A DNA stretch of 64,000 bases from Hermodice carunculata (GCA_964020975.1 OZ026627.1:29143465-29207464), one strand, 5' to 3'; positions 1 to 12,540 are shown, counted from the first letter of the stretch. Program-made: numbers and translations. Notes: a model not told the origin generated them from the letters alone.

Positions 1-160
1 GCCCGGATTTGTTTGTTTGTTTTTTTTTTTTTGGTGAAAATTTGCATAGAAAATCCTGCATTTAGAAGCTAAAATACAGGTATTTCCTTCTTGCTTAAAT
101 CTAAATATTGATATGCAATTGCAACCAAATGTTAACTTTTCACAGTGATTCAGCTTGTAA

Positions 161-205
<45 letters not shown>

Positions 206-206
206 A

Positions 207-260
<54 letters not shown>

Positions 261-2780
261 ATATATATATACAGGGTGTATATTTTAAAATGGAAGTTGA
301 ACTTCCTTTCTTTTTTGTTACTAACTTGCATTTTAAAATATGCATGACCAAGCAAAAAAACCAGACAGAACATCGATTGGCAAATTCTTATATACTATAT
401 CTAAAACTTTATGAGTACAAATAACTTAAAAGTCCATAAAATTCTAAAATCTATAAATTATAATAATTTTATGTTGTCGCATGACTACAGACATTGAACT
501 GGAATAACTATTTCAGAGTGAGAATGGAGGAGGCTAGTTTATGCTATGGCTTTGGGTCTTGTAGTGTGGAGCCCTACTGAACCCATGTGTGTAACCTGCT
601 TTATAGTATTAGACTAGTGCTTGACTGCATGCTATTGCCCAAAATTAAGACTGATGCAATTATCTCACCTATCAATACGTACTTACTATTAGAAATAAAT
701 TGGATTCTGAGTAAAGTTGTTTCTAATACGAGGAACAATAGATCAGTCAGAATCTGAATCAGAGTAGTCTAGCGATTGCCAGTGCCATGCACAATGTACC
801 GAACTGTAGCAATAGTAATGTTCAGCCAACTGCACTTTGATTCTAATACTACGATAGCCTGCCAAGCCGGTAGCATGTGTTTTGTTTGTGAATTTATGCC
901 TGGGAAAGGAACACATGTCACCAGGGACAGGTACGTTTAAATAAAAACGTATGTCTAAATCAGGAAGAAAAAACTATTCTTTATCATAATCATCGTTAAT
1001 GCTCATAATTTAAGTACCTACAGCTGCACTGCTTCCATCAACGTCTTGTGCCATGCAGTGTGTGAGATGTAGGAATGCTGAGACGCACGATTGATTTATT
1101 GGTGTTGCACATGCGATCTCCAGGTACCAGTTACCATTATTACCACCAGCGCACTTGCTATGTACATATTCGTGAAAATAAAATTGATTTCCAGTGGCAC
1201 ATGTACTGTGTAATCACTGCACACATGAACTGCATCTGTTGCAGTTTATAATTCAAATCGGATGGGTGCAGCTATCACACAGTATATGTAACCACCTAGC
1301 CATAGTTATATTTATAATGTCATCAATACAACATTTGTGAAAACACAAGAGTGAATAGAAACACAAACACATTATTATGGCTATACACATCACTATATGG
1401 CAGCAGAAAGTAAGTCAGACTATTGATATAGTCAGATCTTAAAAAAATGAAGCACTGTAGTGCCAACCAATATCAAATAAAATATTACTGGCAGTGACTG
1501 CACTCATTGCTTCCATAGTCCAGTCTGTAGTCCACAACAAGTTTGTTAATAAGTCAATAATTGCATCACACATTTTTCGCTCTTTCACAATGTTCACAGA
1601 GGCACAAGATAGCAATGTTAAATGAAGTACCATTTAGCTGCACCTAAGCTATACCAGGACAGGGCACCTTAACATAAAAATAATGTTAATGATCATAATG
1701 AAGACTAACATTCATGGATTCGATTTACTGCAAATTCAATAAACTATGAATGTAGATTGAGTCATACTGAGTCTTTACCAATACCGCTTGTTACAACACA
1801 GGCCATTTGTATTACAGCACATACACCTTTAGCTTCTATGTCCTTTGATGACCCGAAATTGGTATTTAGCAAATTACTTATAAATTTACTAAAGGTTCAA
1901 TGTAAAATTATAACATGGTCTACTCTAGCCATGTATAGTTTACCATGTGGGTCAACTAACAGTACCCTGAGGGTCCAAATAACAATATAACTCAATTATT
2001 TAAAACTTCAAAAGTTGTAATTCTGATAATGTGAGTGGCTACCACATATCAATTTTCAATAATTAACAAAAGCACCAAAGTGACTAACTCTATGCATAAA
2101 CTACAATGTATAGCATTTTAGTTTTATTAATTAACTTTGATAAATGAACTCCAAAACCAACATGCATTTGAAGGACCAGTCGGTCATAATCTGAAATACT
2201 TTAGGATGAATGTTTCTCACATCAAACAATCATTCAGTGCATATCCTAAGATGACACTTAATTAAACACTGTTTTGTCTGAGACGGTACCTGGATTCATC
2301 ATTACTATTGAATTAGATCATTAAAGATTCACAACTGTAAACAAGTATTTAATTTACCTTAACCTAGCACGGCCTGAGCAATATTATGCGACATCACTGT
2401 GGAAGATACATGAATTGAACAGTTCTAAACTAACTTTCATCTTTAATGTCATACTCAAAGATGATGCCAAGGTCATCAACACTATCATTTCTCTCCACTA
2501 AGAGAAATTTTCTGCTATCGGAGTTCAGAGACTGTCCTTAATCTGATGATGAACATTTTTCATCACATGTTGCCACATCGATGTGACATCGCTCGAGTCT
2601 TTGCTGTCCAGCTAACTACGTTTGGATGGCAAACCTAAAAGGTTGAATTCTCTTGTGTCAATAGTTGTCTTCCTCCGCTTTGCATGAATATTCTCAGTGG
2701 AAAGCAAATTATATCATCCCTTTCCTTCACTGTCCATGCCTGATGGTTAGTTTTGATAACCAACATATCCTCTTTTGTGT
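1..2780. other. Non-coding stretch with TA microsatellite
   Basis: I see no convincing coding exon here. The only clear structure is a long, slightly interrupted TA dinucleotide tract at about 163-271. The short open frames are not protein-like. The last few hundred bases may include the decayed 3' part of the hAT-type element that follows, but I could not align them to it. Confidence 0.6.
163..271. repeat. TA dinucleotide microsatellite
   Basis: An almost pure alternating TA tract of about 110 bp, broken in places by TT or AA junctions that make it partly self-complementary. Such tracts recur at 8.85, 9.04, 43.8, 53.35 and 61.03 kb. Confidence 0.95.
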
Positions 2781-2879
2781 AATGGTTCATTGAAAAGTCA
2801 TCTTTCAGACAGCATAGATGTCAAAACGGCTGCACCCACTTTCAAAAATACTATTACTCATTCCAAAAGCCAAGGTAAA

Positions 2880-4640
2880 CTCAGCCGGCAAGCACACATT
2901 GGGGAATTCTTTCTTTCAGTTGTGGAATAGCTTGTTCTACAGGAACTTTAGCTTTTAAGAATTGTTGTTGTAATAGTATTTCACATTTGCTCAAAGATTT
3001 TTCATTCTGGTTGCAGTCCGGCAGAATCAAATCCAGTGTGTTCCATAGTATCTTGGAAGAGGATGGCAAGATATTGTTGGCTAGCTACTGTGATTGTGTC
3101 CCCGCCCCCCCCCCCCCATTTTACAGAGCTCAGTCACAACATATTGTTATACAGGTCGTCCTCTAAGTACAGAATCGTGTTTCCAGACTGTGTAACGTTG
3201 TTGCAGAATCTTCGCTCACAAGGGGGGTCGCATGCTTTAAAAAATCATCATGGATAGCATTTGTGAGACCATAAGACACTGTTATGTGTTCTTTGTTCTT
3301 TTGCTTGGCATGCCACACTTCAGCATGCCGTAACTAACTGCACTGCCTTCCACACTGATTTTACAATTGTCACTACCTGCAAGACTGGTTACCTCAGCAA
3401 TCCGCTCAAGTTAAATTTTAACCATATCCTGCAGTGCATTTTTTTGTTTGTTACATTGCAGGAAAGGAAGTACATCAAATACATACAGCTGCTCTTCCTC
3501 AAATATGAGTGACAGATTTGACAACACACATGGGGTCTCTTTGTAAATGCAACAAATGACAAAGAACTTCAAATAGTTCAGTTTTTTAATAGACCTCTGA
3601 GATTTGCCTGCACATTACTATATTTTCCAAAGGAAATGTGTTTTCAGTGGGCATAGCCAGAACTAACCAGTTATGGATAAGATGTGTAACTCCGCATTTA
3701 TGATGATTTAAGGAAATGTGCACTGTGCATCTTAGGACAGTTTAAGACTTGCACGCCAAGAGCTTCTGCTATGGACTGAAAATGATGCTTAAATTTGCCA
3801 CCCCTTTTAAATATATAAAAAAGAGTGACCATGAAGTCCCTTGCCTCTGCAAAATTCTTTTCGTTCATAAGACTGTCTTTGTAGGCTAGTTCCAGCCTAT
3901 GTGAAACGCGATGTAACTTGACCAACCACGGCCAATTGTCCTCTTCTAGTCTCTACCGAAGAGCACTGTATGCTCCAATGTTAACATCTGCTGTGACTGA
4001 CACTACTGTTTTTGTTTATGTCTCTCTAGCAATATTCATTGACTCTGCAAAGCATGGATAAAAGTGTTGTATATAGCATATTTTAAAGTTTCAGCTCTTG
4101 CACCCCCAAAGTTGGCAATGTTTTAAAGTGCCATACAAAAAAAACCACTGGTATGCCTTCTCGGACAACTCTCTCAAAGACAAGTTCTGTTTTGCTACCT
4201 GTTTTACGAGGCTGGAAACCATCACTAAACAACGAGAATGCATTGCATCCTTGCAGAATGGTGCTCCATTTTTCAAGTACAGCATTGGCTAGGACATGTA
4301 CATATTTCTTTGGAGCAGCACTTCTTTCATTTCCTGAAATTAGAGGCACTTTTGTTTGTCTTGTGCACTCTCACCAAGGTTTTAAATGTTGCAAGTGGCT
4401 GCTCGTCCATGGCCATGATAGTTGATATGGCCATAATAGTTGATGTCCGGAGAATTTTTCTGTAGGCATCTTCACTGTTTTGTATCAAAGTTGCGTCAAT
4501 GCGTGTTTGGCGAGATACACTGCAGGGAGCAAGCTCTGACTGAGTAGAAGTAACACCCTGCTGTTTACTCTCATTGATGCCAGTCTCACCTTTACTTGAG
4601 TAGAAAAATATGAAAGTTTGAAAAGGTTAGCTGTTATAGT
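2880..4640 (-). mobile_element. hAT-type (ZNF862-like) transposase remnant
   Basis: This is a decayed DNA-transposon transposase read on the minus strand. Piece one (4349-4083) contains FSDGFQPRKTGSKTELVFER and GIPVVFF, which resemble the DGS...ELVF...GIPV core of hAT transposases of the ZNF862-like type. Piece two (3925-3698) reads VKLHRVSHRLELAYKDSLM followed by FMVTLFYIFKRGGKFKHHF and LGVQVLNCPKMHSAHFL, matching the conserved HC.SHRLELA...KDS region and the segment after it. Weaker matches lie at 4400-4600 (FKTLVRVHKTNK), before piece one, and at 3069-2881, near the end. Stops and frame changes separate the pieces, so it is a pseudogene. The zinc-finger N-terminus and the terminal inverted repeats were not found. 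I recognised the family by motif, without a search. Confidence 0.75.
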
Positions 4641-5215
4641 TTGGGGTATACCTCCTGGTCAAAGTCTGGGGCTGCTTGTGTTTGTTTTGGTGAACTTTGC
4701 CAATTAAAGAAATGTACAAGGTAGTTAGTCACTGTCAGCCACACAAAACTATGACACTACGGTACTATACAATCTTCCTGCTCTAAAATATTCAAAGGGC
4801 TAACAGTTATATTTTCAGATTTATTAACCAGAAAAAAATTGTGAGGTCAATTTCGGGGGTATTTAATTAACTTTGCTTATTTATTTATAGATGAGCAGGA
4901 TAATTAGCCACATAAAACTGTTGTCACACCTATTATGTAAGATCTGCCCACCCTGAAAAGTGCGAAAGGCTGGATGTTACGATGTCTGATATATGGTCCA
5001 TACAAAACTGAGGGAGGGGGGATTTTGAGGGCGCTAAATGAATTTTGTTAATGAAGGGAGGACGATTCAGCTACAAAAACCATCGAATGCACACCTAGTA
5101 TATAAGATCTACGTACCCTGAAAATTTCAAAGGCCAGTGGTTACATTTTGTAAAATATGGGCTGCACAAAATTGCTTCAAACGGACAGACAGAAGGATGC
5201 TACGGATGACTATAT
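4640..5215. repeat. Three-unit degenerate tandem repeat, about 160-185 bp per unit
   Basis: Three successive units align by eye. Each starts near an 'AA(C/T)TTTG' motif, passes through 'CACACAAAACT', 'CACATAAAACTG' or 'TACAAAAACCAT', then 'CCCTGAAAA(G/T)T.CAAAGG', and ends in a 'TTACATTTTG'-like part. Units two and three share 'TAAGATCT.C..ACCCTGAAAA'. The last unit is followed by an 'AAACGGACAGACAGAAGGA' tail. No coding potential was seen. It may be an old satellite-like or transposon-derived tandem array. Confidence 0.6.
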
Positions 5216-5534
5216 TCACCCCCACACACACTTTGTGAGTGGCAGATAATTACAAGCGAACTTACAGATAAAACTTCAGCCCAAAGGAAATCATCTCAAT
5301 TTGCCCAGACAGTTCAAAGTTGATGAAAAAAAGGGGTGGGGGTGGGGGGGGGGGTGTTATACATTTCAGGTAATGTTGTAACGTGTCAGGACACTGCAGG
5401 TAATTTCTTCAATGCCAGTGGCAATTCTGCTGAACGTTTGTCTGACCAGGGAACTGTTATTTCTTAATAGCTGCATTGCATGTCCCTGGTCTTACACAGA
5501 GACAAGGGCAAAGAGCCTTAATTTCAGAAGAGCA

Positions 5535-5625
5535 CGGATGAGGGATCAGGACAAAGAGCTTTTATTCAAAAGAATGTAGAAAAAGTCATGGGCAATAGCT
5601 GAGAATTATTTTGTGTAACGCTTTT
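5535..5625. repeat. Dispersed repeat, copy 1 (partner near 7.28-7.42 kb)
   Basis: The segment 'GATCAGGACAAAGAGCTTTT' followed by 'GGGCAATAGCTGAGAATTAT' and 'TTTGTGT' recurs at 7337-7415 as 'GGTCAGGGCAAAGAGTTTTA' and 'GGGCAATTGCTGGGAATTAT'. A third partial match, 'GGCAATAGCTGGGACGTATT', lies at 7281-7300. All are in the same orientation. The family is not recognised. Confidence 0.5.
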
Positions 5626-5684
5626 GCTGTTGCTCCCCCTCCCCGCCCCCCCCCCCCCCCATTTCGGTTTGCCGATTTGTGTTG

Positions 5685-6612
5685 GACAGTAAAACCTGGT
5701 TAGGCTGAAAGCCCATGGGACTAAGCAAAAGTGATCGGGTATCATAAGTGTTCGGCTAATAGAGGGTCGGGGGTGTGGCGTCGTTGCTCCATCCTTCATG
5801 TGTAAACTTTGAATTCACCTGTACATACACATGCATTGGGGAATTTACCAGCTTGGACAGATATATACTTGTATAAATTAAAAGACTAAAAGGAAAAATA
5901 AACGCTAAGATGAAAAATAACTTTATAAAATATCCAACCACTTGGGAAATGTTTAAAGGATTCATAAACTTCAGGCTAACCGTACATGCACCTTTCAGTA
6001 TTATTAGGCTGCATTACAAAGGTTACTTGTACATGCATATGTACATGTACTGAGGTATGGGCACCTGTCCTAGCTGTGACGGTACATTTACATGCGCACA
6101 ATTTCATGACAAAAAAGATCCATTTATCGTCCAACATTAACACACAATATGTGTATTACCCTTTATTATACTACTGAACTTTAGACTGGACTTACATTTT
6201 GATAAGCTTAAACCAGTTTGTTGTAGGTTCAACTGTAGAAGGTCTTACCATGGATTCTACACACGATTGATACCCTATGAATACATTAATGCCACAGATT
6301 TGATGAAAGTGTTGCATAGGAACAAAATTGTCACGTTTTCGTATCAATTATCTATTAATTTTTTGGAAAATTACTTCTTTCTGGGGAAGGTAAGTGTTCA
6401 ACCTTGACAGGCCAAATGTTGCTTTGGGACCCAAATCAAGTGTTTAGTGCTCAGAGTAGGGGGGTGTTCGGGGATTACAGGTTCCAACGCGTGGCCCTCC
6501 GATTAAATTACATTAAAAAAGTTGGACCCCCCCCCCCAAAAAAAAAAGTGCTCAGGTAACAAAGGTGTTCAACTATCGGAGGTATTCGGCTTGGCAGGCC
6601 CTACTGTACATT
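5685..6612. mobile_element. MITE-like element with diverged inverted ends
   Basis: The left edge reads ACAGTAAAACCTGGTTAGGC. The right edge, read on the opposite strand, is ACAGTAGGGCCTGCCAAGCC, so the ends form a diverged inverted repeat. Both ends then carry the same flavour of sequence, 'GTGTTCGGCTAATAGAGG' on the left and 'GTGTTCAACTATCGGAGG' on the right. This suggests a Tc1/mariner-type non-autonomous element flanked by TA. The interior (about 0.75 kb) has no recognisable coding sequence. Similarity is by eye, and the left TA is uncertain. Confidence 0.45.
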
Positions 6613-6980
6613 CATATTACAATCACGATTCATGGTTTACAGTAGACTTCCAGTAAGATAAACTTAAAGCTTTTAAAATTGTGGTAAACTAGTTCGTAAT
6701 TTTTAATCTTGAAGTTTTAAAATCAGTACTTATCTACTATCTCTCATTTAAAAGTTGACTTTAATTCAAATATTTCCTTCTTTACTGAATATATATATAT
6801 TTTTTTAAAATTTCAAATACGAACACATAAAAGTCTCAACTATTTTTTCTTTTTATTAATTTGCGGTAGACTAACCTCAGCTAAAAAAATGTCAAAATCA
6901 TTTCTGGGTTAAAATTCATTCCATTAGGGTAGAATCACAGAGCTACTATAATAATAATTATTCAACAAAAAATGAAGTAA

Positions 6981-7159
6981 TACAGTGGTACCTGCTCTAA
7001 AAACCACCTCCCATTTCAGACCACGTTTTTTAAGACTGCTCTTTAAAAACCCTCTGCTGTATTTACATGTTAAATATACCTTCAATTTAAGACCATCTGC
7101 AGTTTGAGACCACTTTTTGTTGGGTGTAAGGGAGGTCTTAAATAACAGGTACCACTGTA
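6981..7159. mobile_element. MITE with perfect 14-bp inverted ends
   Basis: The element begins TACAGTGGTACCTG and ends CAGGTACCACTGTA, a perfect 14-bp inverted repeat that includes a flanking TA on each side, as in Tc1/mariner-type insertions. Similarity continues inwards ('TCAGACCAC' against 'TTGAGACCAC' and 'AAGACCTCC'), so the whole 179 bp could fold back. It is non-coding. A lone copy of the left end (TACAGTGGTACCTGC) recurs at 57,886. Confidence 0.85.
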
Positions 7160-7628
7160 CTATCAGGTCTTTATCCAGGCTATAAACCTACAGATATTGC
7201 CTAAGAAGAAGTGCCATGGTGAATAATAGCGGGATTTTTTTTTAAAAGAATGAAATGATGTCATAGTCATTGATATATTAGGCAATAGCTGGGACGTATT
7301 TTGTGTCTGCTCTGTTTTTAAAAACAGTTAGAGAACAGGTCAGGGCAAAGAGTTTTATTTTGAAGGAAAGCAGAAGAAATGTCTACCTCAAAGGGCAATT
7401 GCTGGGAATTATTAAAGGTGCAATGACTGTTGGTACGAATTTTTGTTTTCAAAGAAAACCTGGTCATCAACATCCACTCCCGTCCTAAACTCGCATCATT
7501 TGTCACTCATACTACATACTGTATTATATTAACTGTTTTCGATTTAAAGAATTAAAATTGACGTATTAATTTAATCAATTTTTTCCAACAGTTGGTATTT
7601 ACTATTGATAGTTTACCTTCAAGGTCAA

Positions 7629-7737
7629 GGACCACTTTGTGAGCAAGAGAACTGAGGTGCTTCAGGGCCACTTTGTGAGCAAGAGAACTGAGGTGCCTCA
7701 GGGCCACTTTGTGGGCAAGAGAACTGAGGTGCCTCAA
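7629..7737. repeat. 36-bp minisatellite, three copies
   Basis: Three head-to-tail 36-bp units, each 'GCCACTTTGTGAGCAAGAGA' plus 'ACTGAGGTGCCTCAGG' with one or two changes. Because 36 is a multiple of three, the minus strand stays open and repeats a 12-residue unit of the form LRHLSSLAHKVA. Nothing around it looks like a gene. Confidence 0.9.
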
Positions 7738-8055
7738 CACTGTGTGTTTTAAGAGAAAACGTGTTTCGTTTATGCACTTGTCCATTCCTTTTCTGACCTG
7801 GCCCCTCAACCTCGACTCCATTTTTATTGAACATGTATGCCAGCGCCACACTTTACAGTAACCTCGGTCACAAGTAGTTTTGCATCCTTGTCTTATAATT
7901 GAAACCCTACCGTTCCCTCCACTCCCTATCGCTTGAATGTTGACAGCTGAACCTGAGTCAGAACTGGTGGTTCTTTTGTGTCTATGATACAGGGGTCCTG
8001 GTTCCTAAATGTGGCATAGGCAACGAGCAGTACAAGCATAAAATAGTACAGAAAA

Positions 8056-8505
8056 ACATGATCCATATTTATTAATTCCAAACCCAACAATGACAGCAAA
8101 GAGATTCCAAACTTGTCAAACCATCAACATTTCTCTTCCAATACCAATGTGAAGAAACAAATTTCACTCCTGACTTGAGACAGGCAGTCACGCATAAAGG
8201 CAACTGGTGGTTTTAAACCGGTCTTCTCAACCTTGGAAATATTCATCATTAACTGCAAACACTAGTTCTTTTCCAAAATGTATAGGCCTAACCACCCAAA
8301 ACACAAATTACATTACTTCATTACTACTAAAAATTAAAAAGAGACCTGTTAGGCCTATCACCTTTTAGTTCTCCTGACTTATCAGTCAGCTAAGTGTACA
8401 GCAAAAGAGTAAAGTAGGCCTACATCGTTTTTGTGATATTTATGAATCTGGAACATTATAAATACACTCTTCCTCCACTATAACTATGAGTCGGAGAACA
8501 AAGTT
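8056..8505 (+). repeat. Dispersed repeat family R1, copy 1
   Basis: A roughly 450-bp sequence with landmarks 'CCCAACAATGACAGCAAAG', 'TTTCACTCCTGACTTGAGAC', 'TATAGGCCTAACCACC', 'CTTATCAGTCAGCT' and 'TTTATGAATCTGGAACA'. The same landmarks recur in the same order at 54.64-56.44 kb, split there by a LINE, and in part at 18.39-18.61 kb. There is no coding potential. The class (SINE, MITE or other) is not recognised. Confidence 0.65.
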
Positions 8506-8808
8506 GTTTCACAAGCCAAATGGTCCGTAACGCCATGCTCCATGCATGTGAAACAAACGCAGGTCAGCCTTGAAGAGGGCAGAACTGGCACGAGCAAAGT
8601 GAGCCACCTTAAAAAAATCGTATTTTTACGCAGCGCCATATGACGGCAGTATCTAACACACGGCTCATAGTGAATGTTTATCCTTAACATTTGGGTTTTT
8701 GAGGTTTTTTTTGTAAATTTTGTTGATTCGTCTTATTAGATTCGGAGGTGCGCAAATATTTCTACCTGTAATTGTTTTGGTGGGTGCGACGGTGCGTGAG
8801 CATGGTCG

Positions 8809-8840
8809 CACACAATCACACACACACATATACACACTCA

Positions 8841-8922
<82 letters not shown>

Positions 8923-9029
8923 GAATATATGGTCAGGGATAGATGTTAAATTTCAATTGTGTTAAGAACATGCTTCCAGTCATCACCACACCACACAATC
9001 ACACACACACATATACACACTCATATATG

Positions 9030-9117
<88 letters not shown>

Positions 9118-9187
9118 GAATATATGGTCTGGGATAGATGTTAAATTTCAATTGTGTTAAAAACATGCTTCCAGTCATCACCACACC
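8809..9187. repeat. Tandem duplication of a TA-microsatellite unit, about 183 bp
   Basis: Two consecutive units (8809-8991 and 8992-about 9187) share a left flank (CACACAATCACACACACACA), a long TA tract, and a right flank ('AATGAATATATGGTC', 'GGGATAGATG', then 'CATGCTTCCAGTCATCACCA'). The flanks differ by only a few bases while the TA tracts differ in length. This points to recent duplication followed by slippage. Confidence 0.9.
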
Positions 9188-9884
9188 TGCATCACAAAAT
9201 CACTTCCATTTCTTTCCCTTCATGGCATGCGAGTAGAAGTTATTGATTCTACTGACTATCTTATCATGCTTGTGAACAAAGGGAAATCTTGCAGTAAAGG
9301 TAATGCGATCAAATTGTAAATTATAAATAAAGAATGCAAACATTTCTTTCCACTGTCCCTTTATTGTTAGTGTTCACTAAAAGGATTACATGGGTCTGCA
9401 GACTCTAAATAACAACCACTTTTTTTATCTTCCTGAAAAAATAAACAAACTTGAATTTTTTTCTCTGGTATTTATAATCTCAGGCTTTCCACGTGAAATT
9501 TTGTTTAATCCTGTCTGGTCCATAAAAATATGTCTTGTCTATTGCAATGTATGGTTTTTGTATGTGCCACAAACTTTGCTATCTCAGCAAGCCATAATAT
9601 AGAAAACAAAGAGAAACGACTTGAATGGTTTTCCTAGCATAGTGAATAGTACATATATTCTGATATTTTCGTACACTTATATCATATATGGGGCATTACA
9701 GATAATTATAGATATTGATAACTGTATCAATAATTCACCACTTTATATAAAATTTGAGTGCATGAGACACACAAGTGATCCGATGAGACTAATTTACTGT
9801 AACTAAGAGAAATATATACAAAAAAGATTTAATGGTAACCGGTTACTAATCCAGGTAACTATGCATGGGTACCCTTTAATAGAT

Positions 9885-10089
9885 ATGTCCCGTCCGCGAA
9901 AAAATGTCCTGTCCGGGCAAAATTATGATTTTAATATTTAGATATTAACAAGGGGCAAATCTTATTTATGTTTGTAAGTATGAAAAGCCTTTATAATGAT
10001 TGCAGATAATATAAAATAACTTTTTATTCCTACAATTAATAATAATTAATTAATAAAAATTTGAATGTCATTTGTCACGGACGGGACAT
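9885..10089. mobile_element. Short fold-back element (MITE-like)
   Basis: ATGTCCCGTCCG at 9885-9896 is the perfect reverse complement of CGGACGGGACAT at 10,078-10,089. A second, diverged copy of the motif (TGTCCTGTCCGG) lies just inside the left end. The interior is AT-rich and non-coding. Size and shape fit a small non-autonomous DNA element; a TA lies just outside the left end. Confidence 0.55.
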
Positions 10090-11980
10090 TATGTAAAGTA
10101 GACACGCTGTATATTGATAACACCATATTTAAAAATCTCCCGAAAATATGAAATCACGCCCCCTGAAACATTTAACCAATCTTAGCTAATTGACACTGTT
10201 TGTCAATGGGAATCAAAATTGTAAAATTTTCACTGTCACTGGATAGAAAAGTTTAAATTTTGATCAGCATGAAACCAGATCAAATTCTGTTAGGAATGTT
10301 GATGAATGTCATATAACCTTTTTGCTATTTACTTGCTTATTCCTCTACCCAGTAATTGAAGTGATCTGGATATGCTGCATTCCCTCATTTTTACTTCAAT
10401 TTGATGTCGATTTTGGCCTATCGGGTAATCAAAATAGAAAGCACGAATACTGCTTAAAGTGTACCTTCTGTGCTTCATCCCTGTTATAAGTAGTTTTGTT
10501 TTTTGTTTTAACCAGTCAAAAAATTGCACCCCCTCCCCCTTAACAGAAATGGTACTGCCATATGGCATAATTTCACAGAACGTATGCTGCTAGGCCCCTG
10601 GCTATACTGCCAGCATGTCGAAATAAAAGGGTGACACGTGCACTCGGCATATTCAAGCTTTCCTTTCCCCATGAAAGACCATACCATTAGGAGTACAACA
10701 TCCCTTATGAATCGCCAAAGGCACTTGTTATTATTAATTCACCAACCACTACATATAGTGCATGATAAACAAAGTTGTCATGTTACTTTGTCCCAAGGGA
10801 AAAAAAAGAAAACATTATCTCTAATATAAAGCTATGATATGGTGGTTGTTTTGGTTGTTCCTCCATAGAAATCAAGTTTTGTCTTAGCCATTTTTTAAAA
10901 GATAAACATATATTGATCTTATTATAAATGTTCAGGATTGCGCACAGAAGGGAATTATTTCCGTTTGGCTGACAATTATGATTAAGCAAATAAGTAAAAC
11001 TATACAGTGTCGGATGTACTGTTTACACCATAATGTATAACTAAAATTTACTAATTATACAAATCCATTTTGAGATATTCTTTAGAATGTTTAAAACAGA
11101 AATGAATTGACGAAAAAAGAATGCAATCACAAACATACATAACACCGGAACGAGAACACCATTCATAGGCAAGGCCTTCGCTCAAATAATTCAAGAGTTT
11201 AAGCGTAAGTCTTGCAAATATTTTTAAATTTTAGTTTTAGTTTTTACTCTGATATGCGGGGGGTGGGGGAGGGAGAGGCAGGGGACACTAGTACCTTGTG
11301 TAAAGCGGGTGGGCATAATTTAAGTCTCCCCCATACGGTCGGGGGGGGGGGGGGCATTGGTTCTGTACAAATGACTTCAAAAATATTTTTGACAGAAGGG
11401 TGGGGGGACCTACATCATTGAATTTGCGTAGCGCCCGAGTCCCAGAACACAGTGCCATGTTTTGTGCAAAACAAGTTTTCGGGGTTTTTCCTGATTTTAT
11501 TTTTTGCCACAGCTCGAATGCTAATTATTCCAGTTCGATAAGAGTCTCAAGGACGCATCGCACACAGGTGCAGCATTGAAGATTATGAAACAATGTACAC
11601 TTGTAAAATCGCGTAAGTACCCCCCCCCCACACACACATTTTGGTAAAATGAATGACAAGTCAATTGCATGGTACTCCTCTTGACAGAGCCGGCCGCCTG
11701 GATCAGTGTTCTTTAGCTGGAACCTGGCTATTGATCTTTCTTGCAAGTATGTAGTATGTAAGTATGGTAGTTGCATTTACGATTTCGTTTTAAAAATGAA
11801 ACAAACATAATAATATAAAGCACAAACTTGACCTTTTGACGTCAATTGTATCCAGCACAATATGCATTGGTGCACCATAGCCCAACTTGAGTAAAATCAA
11901 ATGAAAGTTTGCTGGTTTACAGCTAGACGAAAACGATCATAATCAAGTCAACCTTTGACCTTTAGAGGTTACATGTAAAT
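10090..11980. other. Non-coding stretch with G-rich tracts
   Basis: No exon or transposon was recognised. G-rich tracts at about 11,256-11,284 and 11,340-11,354, both with several G-runs on the plus strand, could form quadruplex DNA. A C-run followed by CA repeats lies at about 11,620-11,637. Confidence 0.5.
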
Positions 11981-12118
11981 TACAAGATTATGAATTCTTA
12001 TAATTCCTATATTTTGGTACCAACCTTTACCATAAACGGTTTCCTTGATGTGGGCAGATTTTCCTTTCGAGTATTTGGTGTGACATTGTGTATGTATTCA
12101 TTGCTGGTTATTTTCCAG

Positions 12119-12341
12119 GTGACCAGTTCCCAAAATAGGCGTGATAGTCTCAGTACCAGAATCAAGTCGCGTGAACCTTTTGGACAAGTTGCATCATTTT
12201 ATTGTCACTGGCCGTCGAAATGGCAGAGGTCTTTTCAGAAACAGCCAAACAACTACAGAGTAATCGCCAGCGACCCGGACAGCCAGCACATGGTGTACGT
12301 CAACCAGCCCCACAACAAACTGGCCAAGATGATATACAGAA
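12119..12341 (+). CDS. Possible small gene, exon 1 (5' UTR plus start; CDS from 12,220)
   Basis: This is the candidate first coding exon of an unrecognised small protein. It is bounded by a good acceptor (TTATTTTCCAG, exon from 12,119) and a strong donor (CAGAA then GTACGT at 12,342). The start ATG at 12,220 is in good context (G at -3 and +4). The 40 encoded residues begin MAEVFSETAKQLQSN and continue with a Q/P/R-rich low-complexity part. The exon ends with two bases of a codon, which match the phase of the next acceptor at 12,651. A second frame through the same exon is also open (11,990-12,349), but it meets a stop soon after splicing. No family was recognised, and the whole three-exon model rests on splice signals and phase alone. 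Confidence 0.35.
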
Positions 12342-12540
12342 GTACGTAACTATTATATTTTTCAATAATAATTGTAAGGTTTATTCAATTGTACCAATAA
12401 GTCACACTGTAATTAAAAGTTATTGCGTAAAAAAAAAAGCTGAATGGCATACTGCCTCCACAACCTTCAGTTATATTCGCTTCACACTTTTCTTTTGGTG
12501 AATTTGTGCTGAATTGGCCCGAATTGTTACGTTGCACTTG

